A stretch of DNA of 63,237 nucleotides, taken from contig JAHBWR010000009.1 of the NCBI GenBank assembly GCA_019636875.1, positions 1 to 63,237 on the forward strand, written 5' to 3'. Position numbers and translations under genes: made by a program. The notes under the pieces are model-generated. The model was not told the origin of the DNA. It saw only the letters and a program-made list of their open reading frames with translations, and ran no database searches. Of this stretch, positions 1 through 8,689 are shown in pieces. The DNA comes from Nitrospira sp. Its GTDB lineage: Bacteria > Nitrospirota > Nitrospiria > Nitrospirales > Nitrospiraceae. Each line of letters begins with the position of its first letter. Positions within the stretch are counted from its first letter, which is position 1.

Positions 1-459
1 GACACCATCCCAACCAGTGTGCCATGAAGAGAGGTTACGGGAATATGGTGAAAGCGTTTCTGAGACATGATAACCCAGGCATCGAGTAACATACTGTCCG
101 ATGAAAGAGAGACGACCGGAGCGTTCATGAGATCTCTGGCTAAAACGGCCGGTCTTGGGTGTCGTTGTTGGACGCCGGTTTGACGGTAAGCAGTCTGTGC
201 GGTCAAGGCTGAGTGATCCAATGACGGAGAGTGTTGGCCGTGAGGTTCGCCATCTCCGGCAGTTTCAGCGCGGCTAGACCGTGAGCCCACCTGCTTTGTC
301 GGATAGATTTCAGTTATTCCATTGATCGCCAGATTAATAGGCATGCGGCGCACTCTCCAACGTCCGTATCGGAACTCTTGGGAAATACTTAAGCCGTAGG
401 AAAGTAGTGAGTTGGAGAAGAGCGGAAACACTCTCTGGACCTAAGCAGCTCCTAATTGG
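1..459. other. Intergenic stretch without a recognisable gene
   Basis: No open frame with a plausible start, ribosome binding site and recognisable product is seen on either strand. A weak inverted repeat (an eight-base arm near 352-359 and its complement near 412-419) is about 50 bases apart and not obviously functional. Together with the promoter-bearing part downstream this gives over 600 non-coding bases, long for this compact window, so an undetected small RNA or decayed gene cannot be excluded. Confidence 0.4.
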
Positions 460-488
460 TTGCTTCCCTTTTAATCCCTGTGTTATAA
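460..488 (+). promoter_or_regulatory. Candidate sigma70 promoter of the cupredoxin gene
   Basis: TTGCTT at 460-465 and TTATAA at 483-488 are separated by exactly 17 bases. Transcription would start near 495 and give a leader of about 140 bases before the cupredoxin start at 638. Identified by eye only. Confidence 0.35.
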
Positions 489-637
489 GGTTTGCGACGC
501 CGTATATGGAGTCCTGAAGAAGCTACAGAGAAAAGATATGCCTTAACAAATAAAGCCTGCACGTCCTCCAGAGTTTGGCGACACATATTCACAAGCCTCT
601 TTTCCATATCTCTTCATTTTTTGTAAGGGGGGTAGTC

Positions 638-1114
638 ATGGGCAAGACAATGTTGGCGGTTTTTCTTGGCCTAGGGATGGTCTTAGTTGGGGCCTCGGGT
701 TCGTATGCGCTGCAAGCAGGCGGTGTTGAAGTTGGGGATTTGGAAACTGGATCGGTGGTAGGCCAGCCTTTTAAAGAACTGCCGGTAGATCTTACGTTCT
801 ATGCCGTTGAAATTGGGAATATGAAGGTGTGGTATCCGCCTATGACAGTCATTGATTTCAAGACGCGTACGGGTTCACCCGTTCTCTTGAAGGTGACGAA
901 TAATGCGACGGCTGAACATGGGTTCCATCTCAGCGCGGCGGTGAATCAGTCTGCCCCCACCGTTTTAGACACTAAATTGGTCCTGAAACCAGGAGAAACA
1001 CGCTACATCGGTATTCCGACCAGCGACTTATTTTATGCGGCTGGAAGCGTTCTGGAATATCGTTGTCATTTGCATGCCGGGCATGTCGGCGGTAAGTTGC
1101 TAATGCTGAAGTAA
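638..1114 (+). CDS. Exported cupredoxin-domain protein
   Basis: Protein of 158 residues with an N-terminal signal peptide (hydrophobic stretch up to about residue 25, ending SYALQAG) followed by a cupredoxin-like beta-barrel. Candidate type-1 copper ligands are the His in EHGFH in the middle of the protein and the C-terminal CHLHAGH segment, which carries one Cys and several His. The ATG at 638 is chosen over the in-frame ATG at 575 because AAGGGGGG lies just upstream and because it puts the signal sequence at the N terminus. The likely role is periplasmic electron transfer or copper binding. The gene stands alone, with a promoter candidate upstream and a terminator directly downstream. The ligand spacing is not the classical C-x4-H-x4-M, so the copper centre type is uncertain. 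Confidence 0.8.
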   Translation: MGKTMLAVFLGLGMVLVGASGSYALQAGGVEVGDLETGSVVGQPFKELPVDLTFYAVEIGNMKVWYPPMTVIDFKTRTGSPVLLKVTNNATAEHGFHLSAAVNQSAPTVLDTKLVLKPGETRYIGIPTSDLFYAAGSVLEYRCHLHAGHVGGKLLMLK

Positions 1115-1143
1115 TCTGCAACGGCGCTCTCGAATAAGTAGAG

Positions 1144-1179
1144 AAAAAGGCCTCGGTTAACCAAACCGAGGCCTTTTTC
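1144..1179. terminator. Bidirectional intrinsic terminator
   Basis: A perfect 15-base inverted repeat, AAAAAGGCCTCGGTT and its complement, surrounds a five-base loop and ends in a T-run on either strand. It lies between the cupredoxin gene (plus) and the ferredoxin gene (minus). Confidence 0.9.
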
Positions 1180-1190
1180 ATGGAGAAGCA

Positions 1191-1230
1191 AAACAACCCC
1201 GGTTCAGTCCAAAACCGAGGTTGGGTTTTA
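1191..1230 (-). terminator. Intrinsic terminator of the ferredoxin gene
   Basis: CAACCCCGGTT (1194-1204) pairs with AACCGAGGTTG (1213-1223), ten of eleven positions. Read on the minus strand the stem is followed by GTTTTG. It is placed 25-60 bases after the stop codon of the minus-strand ferredoxin gene. Confidence 0.65.
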
Positions 1231-1254
1231 AGAATAAAGAGCGAATAACCAGGA

Positions 1255-1602
1255 TCAGTTTCTTACTCCGCTCCACACCTTGGCAGCATCTATCTCTTTA
1301 TCAGGATTCAACGTCTTTGCCTTGTCAAGAAGTACTTCCGTCGTCTCTGGGTAGGCAGGGTCTGAGATGCAACAATTATCGACAGGACACACCGCTGCAC
1401 ATTGAGGCTCGTCAAAGTGACCGACGCATTCAGTGCACCGATCATGTGCGATGACATAGATGTTGTCTCCAACACCTTGTCCGTCACCCACGTGATTACC
1501 CTTGCTTTCGGCGTCGCTTCTGGTCTCAAAGATTGCTTCATTCGGACATTCCGGCAAGCATGCTCCACAAGAGATACATTCATCCGTGATCAACAACGCC
1601 AT
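1255..1602 (-). CDS. 2[4Fe-4S] ferredoxin (Allochromatium/YfhL type)
   Basis: Protein of 115 residues carrying two four-iron cluster motifs. The first is C9-x2-C12-x2-C15-x3-C19-P. The second is C-x2-C-x8-C-x3-C-P, whose eight-residue insertion between its second and third Cys is the hallmark of the Allochromatium vinosum/YfhL-type ferredoxins. It is a low-potential cytoplasmic electron carrier; such carriers serve ferredoxin-dependent reductases, for example in the reductive TCA cycle, but no partner enzyme is in the window. The ATG at 1602 is preferred over the TTG two codons earlier because GAAGGAG sits nine bases upstream. The gene is monocistronic with its own promoter and terminator. 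Confidence 0.9.
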   Translation of the reverse strand: MALLITDECISCGACLPECPNEAIFETRSDAESKGNHVGDGQGVGDNIYVIAHDRCTECVGHFDEPQCAAVCPVDNCCISDPAYPETTEVLLDKAKTLNPDKEIDAAKVWSGVRN

Positions 1603-1635
1603 GATCAAAGTCTCCTTCTCACCCTCAAAAACTAA

Positions 1636-1664
1636 ACAATATTGACAAGTTCACATCACTCCAA
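1636..1664 (-). promoter_or_regulatory. Candidate promoter of the ferredoxin gene
   Basis: On the minus strand TTGGAG and TATTGT are separated by 17 bases, upstream of the ferredoxin start at 1602. The match is moderate. Confidence 0.35.
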
Positions 1665-1746
1665 CCATAGTGCGCTCGGGAAGACATTTTATTCTCCGAT
1701 TCTTTTTCAAGTCAACAGAATGCCATGTTGCCAAAAGGCCTAGGTT

Positions 1747-1774
1747 TTGCCAAGATTTGTACCTTAGGTACTAA
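1747..1774 (+). promoter_or_regulatory. Candidate promoter of the DUF192 operon
   Basis: TTGCCA at 1747-1752 and TACTAA at 1769-1774 have a 16-base spacer, about 30 bases before the start at 1804. Confidence 0.3.
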
Positions 1775-1803
1775 CATGGAAAAGGATAGTTTGAACGTTA
1801 CCG

Positions 1804-2304
1804 ATGAGCTCTAATCAGACACAGCCGGGAAATCGGGAACAGCGAAACAAGCGGATCATTATGATGGTCTTGCTGGCACTTCTTTTGATGAGCGCGTCTG
1901 TCTTCCTGGGCGAACGCAAGGAATCGAGTATCATTGTCGTCACGTTCCCCAGTGGCACTCAGCTTGAGGCTGAAGTAGCGGATACCCCTGAGAAATTGCT
2001 TTTTGGGTTGGCTTTTCGCGATACACTGCCTCCCAATGGCGGCATGCTCTACATTTTCGAGCAAAATGGTTTGCACCGGATCAAGACCAGGGAATATCGA
2101 TTCCCTATCGATATTCTTTGGATAGACGAAAGTCATCATGTCGTCCATATGCTGGAGCATGCGGAACCTTGTCGAAAAGAGCCATGCCCCTTCCTTGGGC
2201 CACCACCTGAACCAGCCCGTTATGTCATCCAAGCGGAATCAGGATTTATTCAGAAGGCACGGGTTGCCCCCGATGATGAACTCAAATACACACTCCGTAT
2301 GTAG
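1804..2304 (+). CDS. Membrane-anchored DUF192 protein
   Basis: Protein of 166 residues. A basic N terminus is followed by a hydrophobic anchor at about residues 18-35, then a DUF192 domain facing the periplasm. The domain is recognised by the run T-P-E-K-L-L-F-G-L-A-F-R-D, by GGMLYIF, and by the later FPIDILWID segment. The function of DUF192 proteins is not established. A CRKEPC pair of cysteines around residues 123-128 could form a disulfide in the periplasm. It is the first gene of a short plus-strand run with the Rieske protein, a chagasin-like protein and an aminotransferase, which may be co-transcribed up to the terminator at 3937. Confidence 0.8.
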   Translation: MSSNQTQPGNREQRNKRIIMMVLLALLLMSASVFLGERKESSIIVVTFPSGTQLEAEVADTPEKLLFGLAFRDTLPPNGGMLYIFEQNGLHRIKTREYRFPIDILWIDESHHVVHMLEHAEPCRKEPCPFLGPPPEPARYVIQAESGFIQKARVAPDDELKYTLRM

Positions 2305-2342
2305 GATGTAGCTGCTGGGAACCTCAATAAAGGATATTAGCG

Positions 2343-2663
2343 ATGACAAATAGCTTTCAGAAAGTTGCGCAGATCGAAGAGTTGCCGCCAGGTCAGTCGA
2401 AAATCGTGAAGGTCAATGGCAGGCCGATCGCATTGTTTAATATTGACGGCACGTTTTACGCCATTCATAACAGCTGCCCTCATGAGGGCGGACCGCTTAT
2501 TGAAGGAAGACTCAAGGGTTTTATCATTGCCTGTCCATGGCACGATCTTGCGTTTGATATTCGAAACGGCCAAGGTACGGATGGTGGTGGTTACTGCGTG
2601 GGAAGCTACGAAGTACAGGTTGAAGGAGCCGACATTCTAATCGGTCCACGCAAAAAGATATGA
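2343..2663 (+). CDS. Rieske-type [2Fe-2S] ferredoxin (NirD/biphenyl-dioxygenase ferredoxin family)
   Basis: Protein of 106 residues, the normal size for a free-standing Rieske ferredoxin. The cluster ligands are visible as C45-P-H47 and C64-P-W-H67, which is the C-x-H-x16-C-x2-H pattern. There is no signal peptide, so it is cytoplasmic, resembling NirD or dioxygenase ferredoxins rather than the membrane-bound bc1 Rieske protein. It should carry one electron at a time to an unknown partner; no nitrite reductase or dioxygenase subunit is adjacent. It lies 38 bases after the DUF192 gene. Confidence 0.9.
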   Translation: MTNSFQKVAQIEELPPGQSKIVKVNGRPIALFNIDGTFYAIHNSCPHEGGPLIEGRLKGFIIACPWHDLAFDIRNGQGTDGGGYCVGSYEVQVEGADILIGPRKKI

Positions 2664-2708
2664 GCATCAGAGCAGCCTCGAGGAAAGTTCTCACGGGAAA
2701 GAGCAGGC

Positions 2709-3047
2709 GTGAGCATTTCTAACACAGACCACAATCCAACCCTGGATGCTGCCGATTGCCGCACGGTTGTCGTCGAACAGCCGTTTGTCATTCGTCTGTG
2801 GGAAGATCGAACCAGAGGCGAACAATGGGTGCCGACGTATGACACAAAAGCTCTCACACTCCTGAGCGACGAATTCCTCCGTATTGCGAGTAACAATGCC
2901 GTGGAGAATGGCCAACGCATCTTTGAGCTCAAGGCCGTTCAGCCAGGGGTATATCATCTCGTGTTTGAAAAGCGCATGGGATGGAAATTTACCGCCGAAG
3001 AACGGCGAGCCTTCAAAATAGAGGCCCAGCTGTTCACTGGGAGTTGA
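2709..3047 (+). CDS. Chagasin/I42-like protease-inhibitor fold protein
   Basis: Protein of 112 residues starting at GTG. The order of motifs resembles the chagasin (MEROPS I42) family: a W-containing loop (GEQWVPTYD, about residues 37-45) where the family has NP-T-T-G-Y-W, then the strand GQRIFELKAV and the sequence GVYHLVFEKRMGW near residues 80-92 where the family has its R-P-W loop. The family normally inhibits papain-like cysteine peptidases, but the diagnostic loops are altered here, so only the fold is suggested. There is no signal peptide, which is unusual because most bacterial chagasin-like proteins are exported. It ends four bases before the aminotransferase start, indicating co-translation. 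Confidence 0.5.
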   Translation: MSISNTDHNPTLDAADCRTVVVEQPFVIRLWEDRTRGEQWVPTYDTKALTLLSDEFLRIASNNAVENGQRIFELKAVQPGVYHLVFEKRMGWKFTAEERRAFKIEAQLFTGS

Positions 3048-3051
3048 GGTT

Positions 3052-3891
3052 ATGCCCGATGTCGCGTTTATCAATGGCAGTTTTGTTCCGTGGCAGGATG
3101 CGACGGTGTCGATTGATGACCGAGGATTTCAGTTTGGTGACGCAGTCTACGAAGTGGTCAGGACCTATCGCGGTATACCTTTCCAGCTGGAGGCGCATCT
3201 TGTGCGACTGGAACGGAGTTCGCGGGAACTCTGCATTCCCTTTCCATATTCAAAGTCGGAGTGGATGCAGTGGATTAAACATGGGCTCAGCCTTGCTGAA
3301 TACCAAGACGCCAAGGTCTATATCCAGATTACCCGCGGGGTGGCTCCTCGGGAACACACCTTCCCCTCTCAGAACCAACCCACGATCGTAATGACAATTA
3401 GAGAATTGCAGGGTCTGCCATCTGAGATGCGCCGGGTCGGCGTCAGGGCATGTACTCGCGAAGACCTTCGATGGGGACGATGTGATATCAAGAGCGTTAA
3501 TCTGCTTGCCAATGTTCTTGCACGGGAAGAAGCCAAAAAAGCCGGGGTGTTCGAGACTATTTTCGTTCGGGAAGGCCTCGTCATGGAAGGAGCGCTCAGT
3601 AATGTCATGGCTGTGCGGAACGGAGTCCTTATGACGGCTCCCGAAGGTCCCAGAATCTTATCTGGGGTCACAAGAACAGTGGTCTTGGATTTGGCCAGAA
3701 AGGAGGAGATTCCAATTGAGGAACAGTTCGTACGAGTCAGTGAACTGTACGCTGCAGATGAGGTCTTTCTGACGGGGACCACACTCGAAGTGCTCGGCGT
3801 CGTTCAGATTGATGGGAAGACAATTGGCAATGGTCAGCCCGGCCCTGTCACGAAAGCGTTGGCTGCCCAGTGGGCACTTGTGACCGGTTAG
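3052..3891 (+). CDS. dat: D-amino-acid (D-alanine) aminotransferase, PLP fold type IV
   Basis: Protein of 279 residues, the usual family length. K147, in CDIKSVN, is the expected lysine that binds pyridoxal phosphate. The N-terminal DRGFQFGDAVYEVV segment with Y33, and the pair R100 and H102 in the loop RGVAPREHTFP, match the carboxylate-trap residues described for Bacillus D-amino-acid aminotransferase. These favour dat over the related branched-chain enzyme IlvE or aminodeoxychorismate lyase PabC. The reaction is D-alanine plus 2-oxoglutarate to pyruvate plus D-glutamate, supplying D-glutamate for peptidoglycan. It is the last gene before the terminator at 3937. Confidence 0.85.
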   Translation: MPDVAFINGSFVPWQDATVSIDDRGFQFGDAVYEVVRTYRGIPFQLEAHLVRLERSSRELCIPFPYSKSEWMQWIKHGLSLAEYQDAKVYIQITRGVAPREHTFPSQNQPTIVMTIRELQGLPSEMRRVGVRACTREDLRWGRCDIKSVNLLANVLAREEAKKAGVFETIFVREGLVMEGALSNVMAVRNGVLMTAPEGPRILSGVTRTVVLDLARKEEIPIEEQFVRVSELYAADEVFLTGTTLEVLGVVQIDGKTIGNGQPGPVTKALAAQWALVTG

Positions 3892-3936
3892 TGCTCTTGC
3901 TTTGCTTCTGGGTGCATGATATGTTGCTGCCTCTGT

Positions 3937-3960
3937 AAGTGGGCTCATGCCCACTTTTTT
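3937..3960 (+). terminator. Intrinsic terminator between dat and rimP
   Basis: AAGTGGGC (3937-3944), loop TCAT, GCCCACTT (3949-3956), merging into six T residues (3955-3960). It closes the dat operon. An apparent in-frame ATG for rimP at 3947 lies in the loop, which argues for the downstream start. A second copy of AGTGGGC at 3869-3875, inside the end of dat, could pair with the same right arm. Confidence 0.8.
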
Positions 3961-3970
3961 GTTTGGACAC

Positions 3971-4477
3971 ATGTCGAAAGACGTATGGTTGAGCATGCCG
4001 GGCGATGGTTCGGAACCGGTTGCCGACCGGTTGCAAAAAATTGTTTCCCCGATTTTGTGGACGTTAGGGCTTGAGTTAGTAGATGTGGTCTGTGTCGGTC
4101 AAGGTTCTCGTTCAGTCGTTCGTGTTCTGATCAATAAGCCTGGTGGAGTCACCATCGCAGATTGTGAGCAAGCACATAAGGCCCTGGGACCGGCTCTGGA
4201 TGTCGCTGATCCTTTTCCCCACGCCTATACGCTAGAGGTCTCTTCACCGGGTCTTGATCGGCCATTTAAAGGACTTCAAGACTATCAACGGGCAATTGGC
4301 AAGGAAGTGATTCTCAAGCTTCGCGAGCCACTCGAAGGGCAGTGGAAGATTACGGGGCGATTAATGAATGCGGATGAGCAAGCCGTCGTGCTGGATCTCA
4401 TCATGTCAAAGATGACGAAGTCGATAAGGCTGGATCGAGAAGTAATCGCTGAGGCAAAACTGGTTGTGAGGCCGTAG
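3971..4477 (+). CDS. rimP: Ribosome maturation factor RimP
   Basis: Protein of 168 residues needed for maturation of the 30S subunit. Recognisable family segments are LGLELVDV near the N terminus, VRVLINKPGGVTIADCE, and the well conserved LEVSSPGLDRP in the middle, followed by the Sm-like C-terminal domain. The start at 3971 is chosen because the earlier ATG at 3947 falls inside the terminator hairpin. It opens the conserved rimP-nusA-infB operon; nusA begins 51 bases downstream. Confidence 0.9.
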   Translation: MSKDVWLSMPGDGSEPVADRLQKIVSPILWTLGLELVDVVCVGQGSRSVVRVLINKPGGVTIADCEQAHKALGPALDVADPFPHAYTLEVSSPGLDRPFKGLQDYQRAIGKEVILKLREPLEGQWKITGRLMNADEQAVVLDLIMSKMTKSIRLDREVIAEAKLVVRP

Positions 4478-4528
4478 GTACGTGAAGTCCAGCGTATGGA
4501 TGCGTACATGGATGCAGGAGCGTGAGGT

Positions 4529-5680
4529 ATGAACCGAGAACTGATTTCAGTCATCGATGAAATCGGGCGTCAAAAAGGAATCGACAAGACCCGTGTGATC
4601 GGGGCCATTGAATCTGCCCTGCAGACTGCCGCCAAGAAGCGCTTTGGTCAGGCTGAAAACATTCAAGTGGAAATCGATCCCAAGACAGGGGAAATTTCCG
4701 TCGTCTCCAAAAAGACGATTGTCGAAACGGTGACCAACCCCAAAGCTGAAATTTCACTTCAAGAAGCGCGTTATTACGACAGTGAAGCGGAAGTCGGCGA
4801 TGAAATTGGATCACTGATCGAGATGAACGAATTGGGGCGAATCGCTGCGCAAACGGCGAAGCAAGTCATCTTTCAGAAAGTCCGGGAAGCCGAATGGGAA
4901 GCGGTTCAAAAGGAGTACTCGACGCGGCAGGGAGATCTCGTTACGGGGATCATTCTCGGTATGGAGCGTCGGAATTATCTCGTCGATCTTGGAAAGACCG
5001 AGGCTATTCTCCCAATTCAGGAACAGATACCTCGCGAAACCTATCGGCGTGGGGATCGCGTGAAGGCCATGTTGCTGGAAGTTCGTCGTACGCCGAAGGA
5101 CGTTCAGGTCATATTATCGCGAAGTCATCCGCAATTCGTGGCGAAACTTTTCGAGCTCGAAGTGCCAGAGGTGATGGAGAAGATCATTGAAATTAAATCG
5201 GTCGTTCGAGAACCTGGTGATCGAACAAAAATAGCAGTCACGTCACGTGAAAAGGCAGTCGATCCGGTCGGGGCCTGCGTTGGGATCAAAGGGTCCCGTG
5301 TTCAAGCGGTGGTTCGTGAATTGCGGGGTGAGAAAATAGACATCATCACTTGGACGCAGGACCCTCGTGTATTCATCGCTGAAGCGTTGAACCCAGCGAC
5401 GATCGAAAAGGTGGGGATCGACGAAGAGAAAAAGTCGGCCCTCGTCGTTGCGGCTGACTCACAATTGTCCCTGGCTATCGGTAAGAACGGACAGAATGTC
5501 CGACTTGCCGCACGATTGACCGGGTGGAAAATTGATATCATCAGCGCAACCGAATACGAAAAAGAAAAAGTCGAGCGGGACAAGGAAATAAAAGCGGCTC
5601 TAGCAGAAGAGGCAGAAGCGCAACGGCTCCAGGAGGAGGCGCGTCAAGCGGCAAGAGCCGAGGAAGCGACGAGCGAATAA
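4529..5680 (+). CDS. nusA: Transcription termination/antitermination factor NusA
   Basis: Protein of 383 residues. It has the N-terminal RNA-polymerase-binding domain (residues 1-130), an S1 domain (about 133-198), and two KH domains (about 225-345, with [14 protein letters not shown] and [14 protein letters not shown]). It ends in a short charged helix of Glu, Ala and Arg instead of the C-terminal acidic repeats of the E. coli protein, as in many other phyla. NusA controls pausing, Rho-independent termination and antitermination. AGGAGCGTGAGGT precedes the ATG. Confidence 0.97.
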   Translation: MNRELISVIDEIGRQKGIDKTRVIGAIESALQTAAKKRFGQAENIQVEIDPKTGEISVVSKKTIVETVTNPKAEISLQEARYYDSEAEVGDEIGSLIEMNELGRIAAQTAKQVIFQKVREAEWEAVQKEYSTRQGDLVTGIILGMERRNYLVDLGKTEAILPIQEQIPRETYRRGDRVKAMLLEVRRTPKDVQVILSRSHPQFVAKLFELEVPEVMEKIIEIKSVVREPGDRTKIAVTSREKAVDPVGACVGIKGSRVQAVVRELRGEKIDIITWTQDPRVFIAEALNPATIEKVGIDEEKKSALVVAADSQLSLAIGKNGQNVRLAARLTGWKIDIISATEYEKEKVERDKEIKAALAEEAEAQRLQEEARQAARAEEATSE

Positions 5681-5696
5681 CAGACGGAACCATTTG

Positions 5697-8264
5697 ATGG
5701 CTATGCGCGTATACGAACTCGCCAAACAGTTAGGAATGGAAAATCGTGTGCTCATCCCTGAGCTGAAGAAAATGGGTGTGTCGGTTTCATCCCATAGCAG
5801 CGCCCTGGACGATGAGACGGTGCAAAAAGTATTGGAAGCAATCGGTTCAAAATCCAATGAGCCATTACGGGTACCAGAAGGAGGTGCCGCTCCAAAGTCA
5901 GCTCGTGAGGGGTTGCGCAGTAAAGATGTGGCAGCCAAGGCACAGTCGCTCGCGGAGCCCCCTAAGTCAGACAAACGGCGGATCTTGATTAAGCGCAAGA
6001 AGGAGGATGAACCGGCCGAAGTTCCTCCTCCTGCGCCCGTGGCTGAAGATGAGTGTTCGACACAAATCGGAGCGGACGCTTCCGTAGAGACCTCCTCGAC
6101 ATCTGTGGATCAGGTCAGTGTCGCCTCGGAGACCGGGCAAGCTTCTCCCGTGGAGGAAGCTCAACCTACGATAGTTCCGACTGAACCATCTCCCATTGTT
6201 TCGCAGCAGGAAGCAGTACCGCAAAAGCCAGCGACGACTCCGCCTAACCTCGCAGCAGGAACAGTGGAGGCAGTGGCTGCCAAAAAGAAAAGCATGGCCT
6301 TTGAGGCCATTGAGGCTGAGGGGCAGAAAGATAAGGCTAAAAAAGTTCGAAAACCGGGTCGTCCCAAAGACGATCAACAGGATGTGAAATTCCGTGAAGA
6401 TGCCGCCCGGTGGCAGGATCTTCGTGCAATCCCGGTGCAGCGGCGGGATGACCGATCCAAGCACTTGCACCAAAGTGCCCCCGCTGAAATCACGAAACCT
6501 CGTCGAAAAAGTGTCAAGGTCACCCCACGGACCACGGTCAAGGAGTTTGCCGAACTCATCGGTCAACGGCCAGCCGACATCGTACGCAAATTGATGGACA
6601 TGGGCCAAATGTTGACCTTTCAGCAGCCGATGAATCTTGATGCGGCCTCGATTTTCGCAGAAGAAAGCGGGGTCAAAATCGAAATAGCCGTTGAGCGAGG
6701 AGGAGAGGAGCTACTGCAGGATCTCGTTGAGACGGGAGAGGATGAACGCCCTGAACCTCGACCTCCGGTCGTCACCATTATGGGACACGTCGATCACGGG
6801 AAGACTTCCTTGCTCGATGCGATTCGTCAAACGAATGTCGCCGAGGGTGAGGCTGGCGGGATCACTCAGCATATTGGCGCTTACACAGTTTCAGTGCATG
6901 GGAAGCAAGTCACGTTTCTGGACACACCTGGCCATGAGGCCTTCACCGCAATGCGAGCGCGTGGCGCAAAAGTCACTGACATCGTCATTCTGGTTGTGGC
7001 TGCGGATGACGGTGTTATGCCACAGACGGTCGAAGCGATTCATCACGCCAAAGCCGCCGGAGTGTCGTTGATTGTTGCGATCAATAAAATCGACAAACCC
7101 GGTGCAAACTCAGAACGAGTCAAGACCGCGCTCTCGGAGCACGGGTTAATTTCGGAGGCCTGGGGAGGTGACACCATTATGGTGGAAGTCTCCGCGAAAC
7201 AGAAAACGGGCCTTGACACTCTGCTGGAAATGATCCTGCTCCAGGCCGAAGTACTTGAGTTTAAGGCGGATCCCCACCGACCAGCTCGGGGCATCGTGAT
7301 CGAAGCTAAGATTGAACGAGGCAGGGGGCCGGTCGCAACGGTTTTGGTGCAAAGCGGGACTCTTAAGGTAGCCGATGCCTATGTCGTGGGTCCATATAGC
7401 GGGCGGGTCCGGGCTCTCATCAATGACCGCGGGGAAAAGACGCAGCAAGCCGGCCCATCGATTCCTGTGGAAGTCATCGGATTGCCCGGAGTTCCCTCGG
7501 CGGGAGATGTCTTCCACGTCGTCTCAAATGAGCGAGTGGCACGCGAGATTGCTGAGGAGCGAGCACAAAAACGACGGGCGGCTGAGTTAGGCGGCCCGGC
7601 AAAGGTGTCGCTGGATGATCTCTTCGCGAAAATCCAAGAAGGGTCGGTCAAGGAATTAGCCATCGTAATTAAAGCCGATGTTCAAGGCTCATCTGAAGCG
7701 TTAGCTGGCGCCGTTGAGAAGCTCTCGACCGACGCAGTCAAGCTCCGTGTGATTCATAACGGGGTCGGGGGTATCATGGAGTCCGATGTCCTCCTTGCCG
7801 CTGCATCACGCGCGATCATTATCGGTTTCAACATCAGGCCTGAACCTAAGGCAACCGCATTGGCGGAGCAGCAAGGCGTTGATATTAGGCTTTATACCAT
7901 CATCTACGACGCGATTGCCGACATCAAGGCTGCGATGGAAGGATTGCTGGAGCCCACACTTAAGGAACGAGTCTTGGGACGAGCCGAAGTGCGGCAAGTC
8001 TTTACGATTCCCAAGGTAGGTGCGGTGGCCGGGGCGTATGTCGTCGACGGCACAATTGCCCGATCGAGCGCTGGGGCCCGGGTCATTCGAGATAATGTCG
8101 TGGTCTATCAGGGGAAGTTGGGTTCGCTCAGGCGATTCAAGGACGATGTGCGAGAAGTTCAACAGGGGTATGAGTGTGGATTGAGCGTTGAAAATTTCAA
8201 TGATGTCAAGACCGGAGACATCATAGAGACCTATGCAATCGATAAGATTGCAGCAAAGCTCTAG
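5697..8264 (+). CDS. infB: Translation initiation factor IF-2
   Basis: Protein of about 855 residues. An N-terminal IF2 module ([16 protein letters not shown]) is followed by a long Pro/Ala/Glu/Lys-rich variable region, a second IF2_N module ([13 protein letters not shown], about residue 280), the GTPase domain with G1 GHVDHGKT at residues 363-370, G3 DTPGH and G4 NKID, then domains II to IV that bind fMet-tRNA. ATG codons at 5697 and 5703 and a TTG at 5694 are all possible starts. The gene begins 16 bases after nusA. The variable region differs in composition from the rest, as is usual for IF-2. Confidence 0.97.
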   Translation: MAMRVYELAKQLGMENRVLIPELKKMGVSVSSHSSALDDETVQKVLEAIGSKSNEPLRVPEGGAAPKSAREGLRSKDVAAKAQSLAEPPKSDKRRILIKRKKEDEPAEVPPPAPVAEDECSTQIGADASVETSSTSVDQVSVASETGQASPVEEAQPTIVPTEPSPIVSQQEAVPQKPATTPPNLAAGTVEAVAAKKKSMAFEAIEAEGQKDKAKKVRKPGRPKDDQQDVKFREDAARWQDLRAIPVQRRDDRSKHLHQSAPAEITKPRRKSVKVTPRTTVKEFAELIGQRPADIVRKLMDMGQMLTFQQPMNLDAASIFAEESGVKIEIAVERGGEELLQDLVETGEDERPEPRPPVVTIMGHVDHGKTSLLDAIRQTNVAEGEAGGITQHIGAYTVSVHGKQVTFLDTPGHEAFTAMRARGAKVTDIVILVVAADDGVMPQTVEAIHHAKAAGVSLIVAINKIDKPGANSERVKTALSEHGLISEAWGGDTIMVEVSAKQKTGLDTLLEMILLQAEVLEFKADPHRPARGIVIEAKIERGRGPVATVLVQSGTLKVADAYVVGPYSGRVRALINDRGEKTQQAGPSIPVEVIGLPGVPSAGDVFHVVSNERVAREIAEERAQKRRAAELGGPAKVSLDDLFAKIQEGSVKELAIVIKADVQGSSEALAGAVEKLSTDAVKLRVIHNGVGGIMESDVLLAAASRAIIIGFNIRPEPKATALAEQQGVDIRLYTIIYDAIADIKAAMEGLLEPTLKERVLGRAEVRQVFTIPKVGAVAGAYVVDGTIARSSAGARVIRDNVVVYQGKLGSLRRFKDDVREVQQGYECGLSVENFNDVKTGDIIETYAIDKIAAKL

Positions 8265-8364
8265 CCACGATTGCCACGCTAGCACCGTCAATGCGCGGTA
8301 GAGTCCCCTTAGGGGGAGACATTACAAAGACTCATCGGTTGTCTAATCTGAATGAGCAATCGAT

Positions 8365-8646
8365 ATGGTCGTCGGGCTCTGTACCGTAGAATTATTCATG
8401 GCGGGGAGCCAGTCGTTAAAAGATAAGCGCCAGGTGTTGCACTCGTTGAAGGATCGACTTCGAGGCAAGTTTAATCTCTCCATCGCCGAAGTGGACGGCC
8501 AAGATCTGTGGCAGAGAGCTGTTCTGAGTATGGCCTGTGTCGCCAATGACGGTGGTCATGTGAATCAGGTGCTCGACCAAGCGTTGAACACGATCCGAGG
8601 CATGCCGGCGGTCGAGGTTGTCCGGACCCAGTTGGAATTGCTTTAA
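8365..8646 (+). CDS. DUF503 (YlxP-like) protein
   Basis: Protein of 93 residues matching DUF503: an N-terminal strand GLCTVELFMAGSQSLKDKR, where the SLKDKR turn is typical, and a ferredoxin-like alpha/beta fold. It lies between infB and rbfA exactly where ylxP is found in Bacillus. The YlxP/DUF503 family is associated with ribosome assembly factors by gene order only; a role in 30S maturation is inferred. The 100-base gap before it holds a short hairpin (CCCC-TTA-GGGG near 8305-8315) without a T-run, so read-through from infB is expected. Confidence 0.85.
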   Translation: MVVGLCTVELFMAGSQSLKDKRQVLHSLKDRLRGKFNLSIAEVDGQDLWQRAVLSMACVANDGGHVNQVLDQALNTIRGMPAVEVVRTQLELL

Positions 8647-8689
8647 CCCTCGTTGTAATGCGTGTGAGTGTTAGCGACACGCAGATAAG

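Noticed and set aside
3947-3970. ATG at 3947 as rimP start
   Set aside because: It sits in the loop of a terminator hairpin and has no ribosome binding site.
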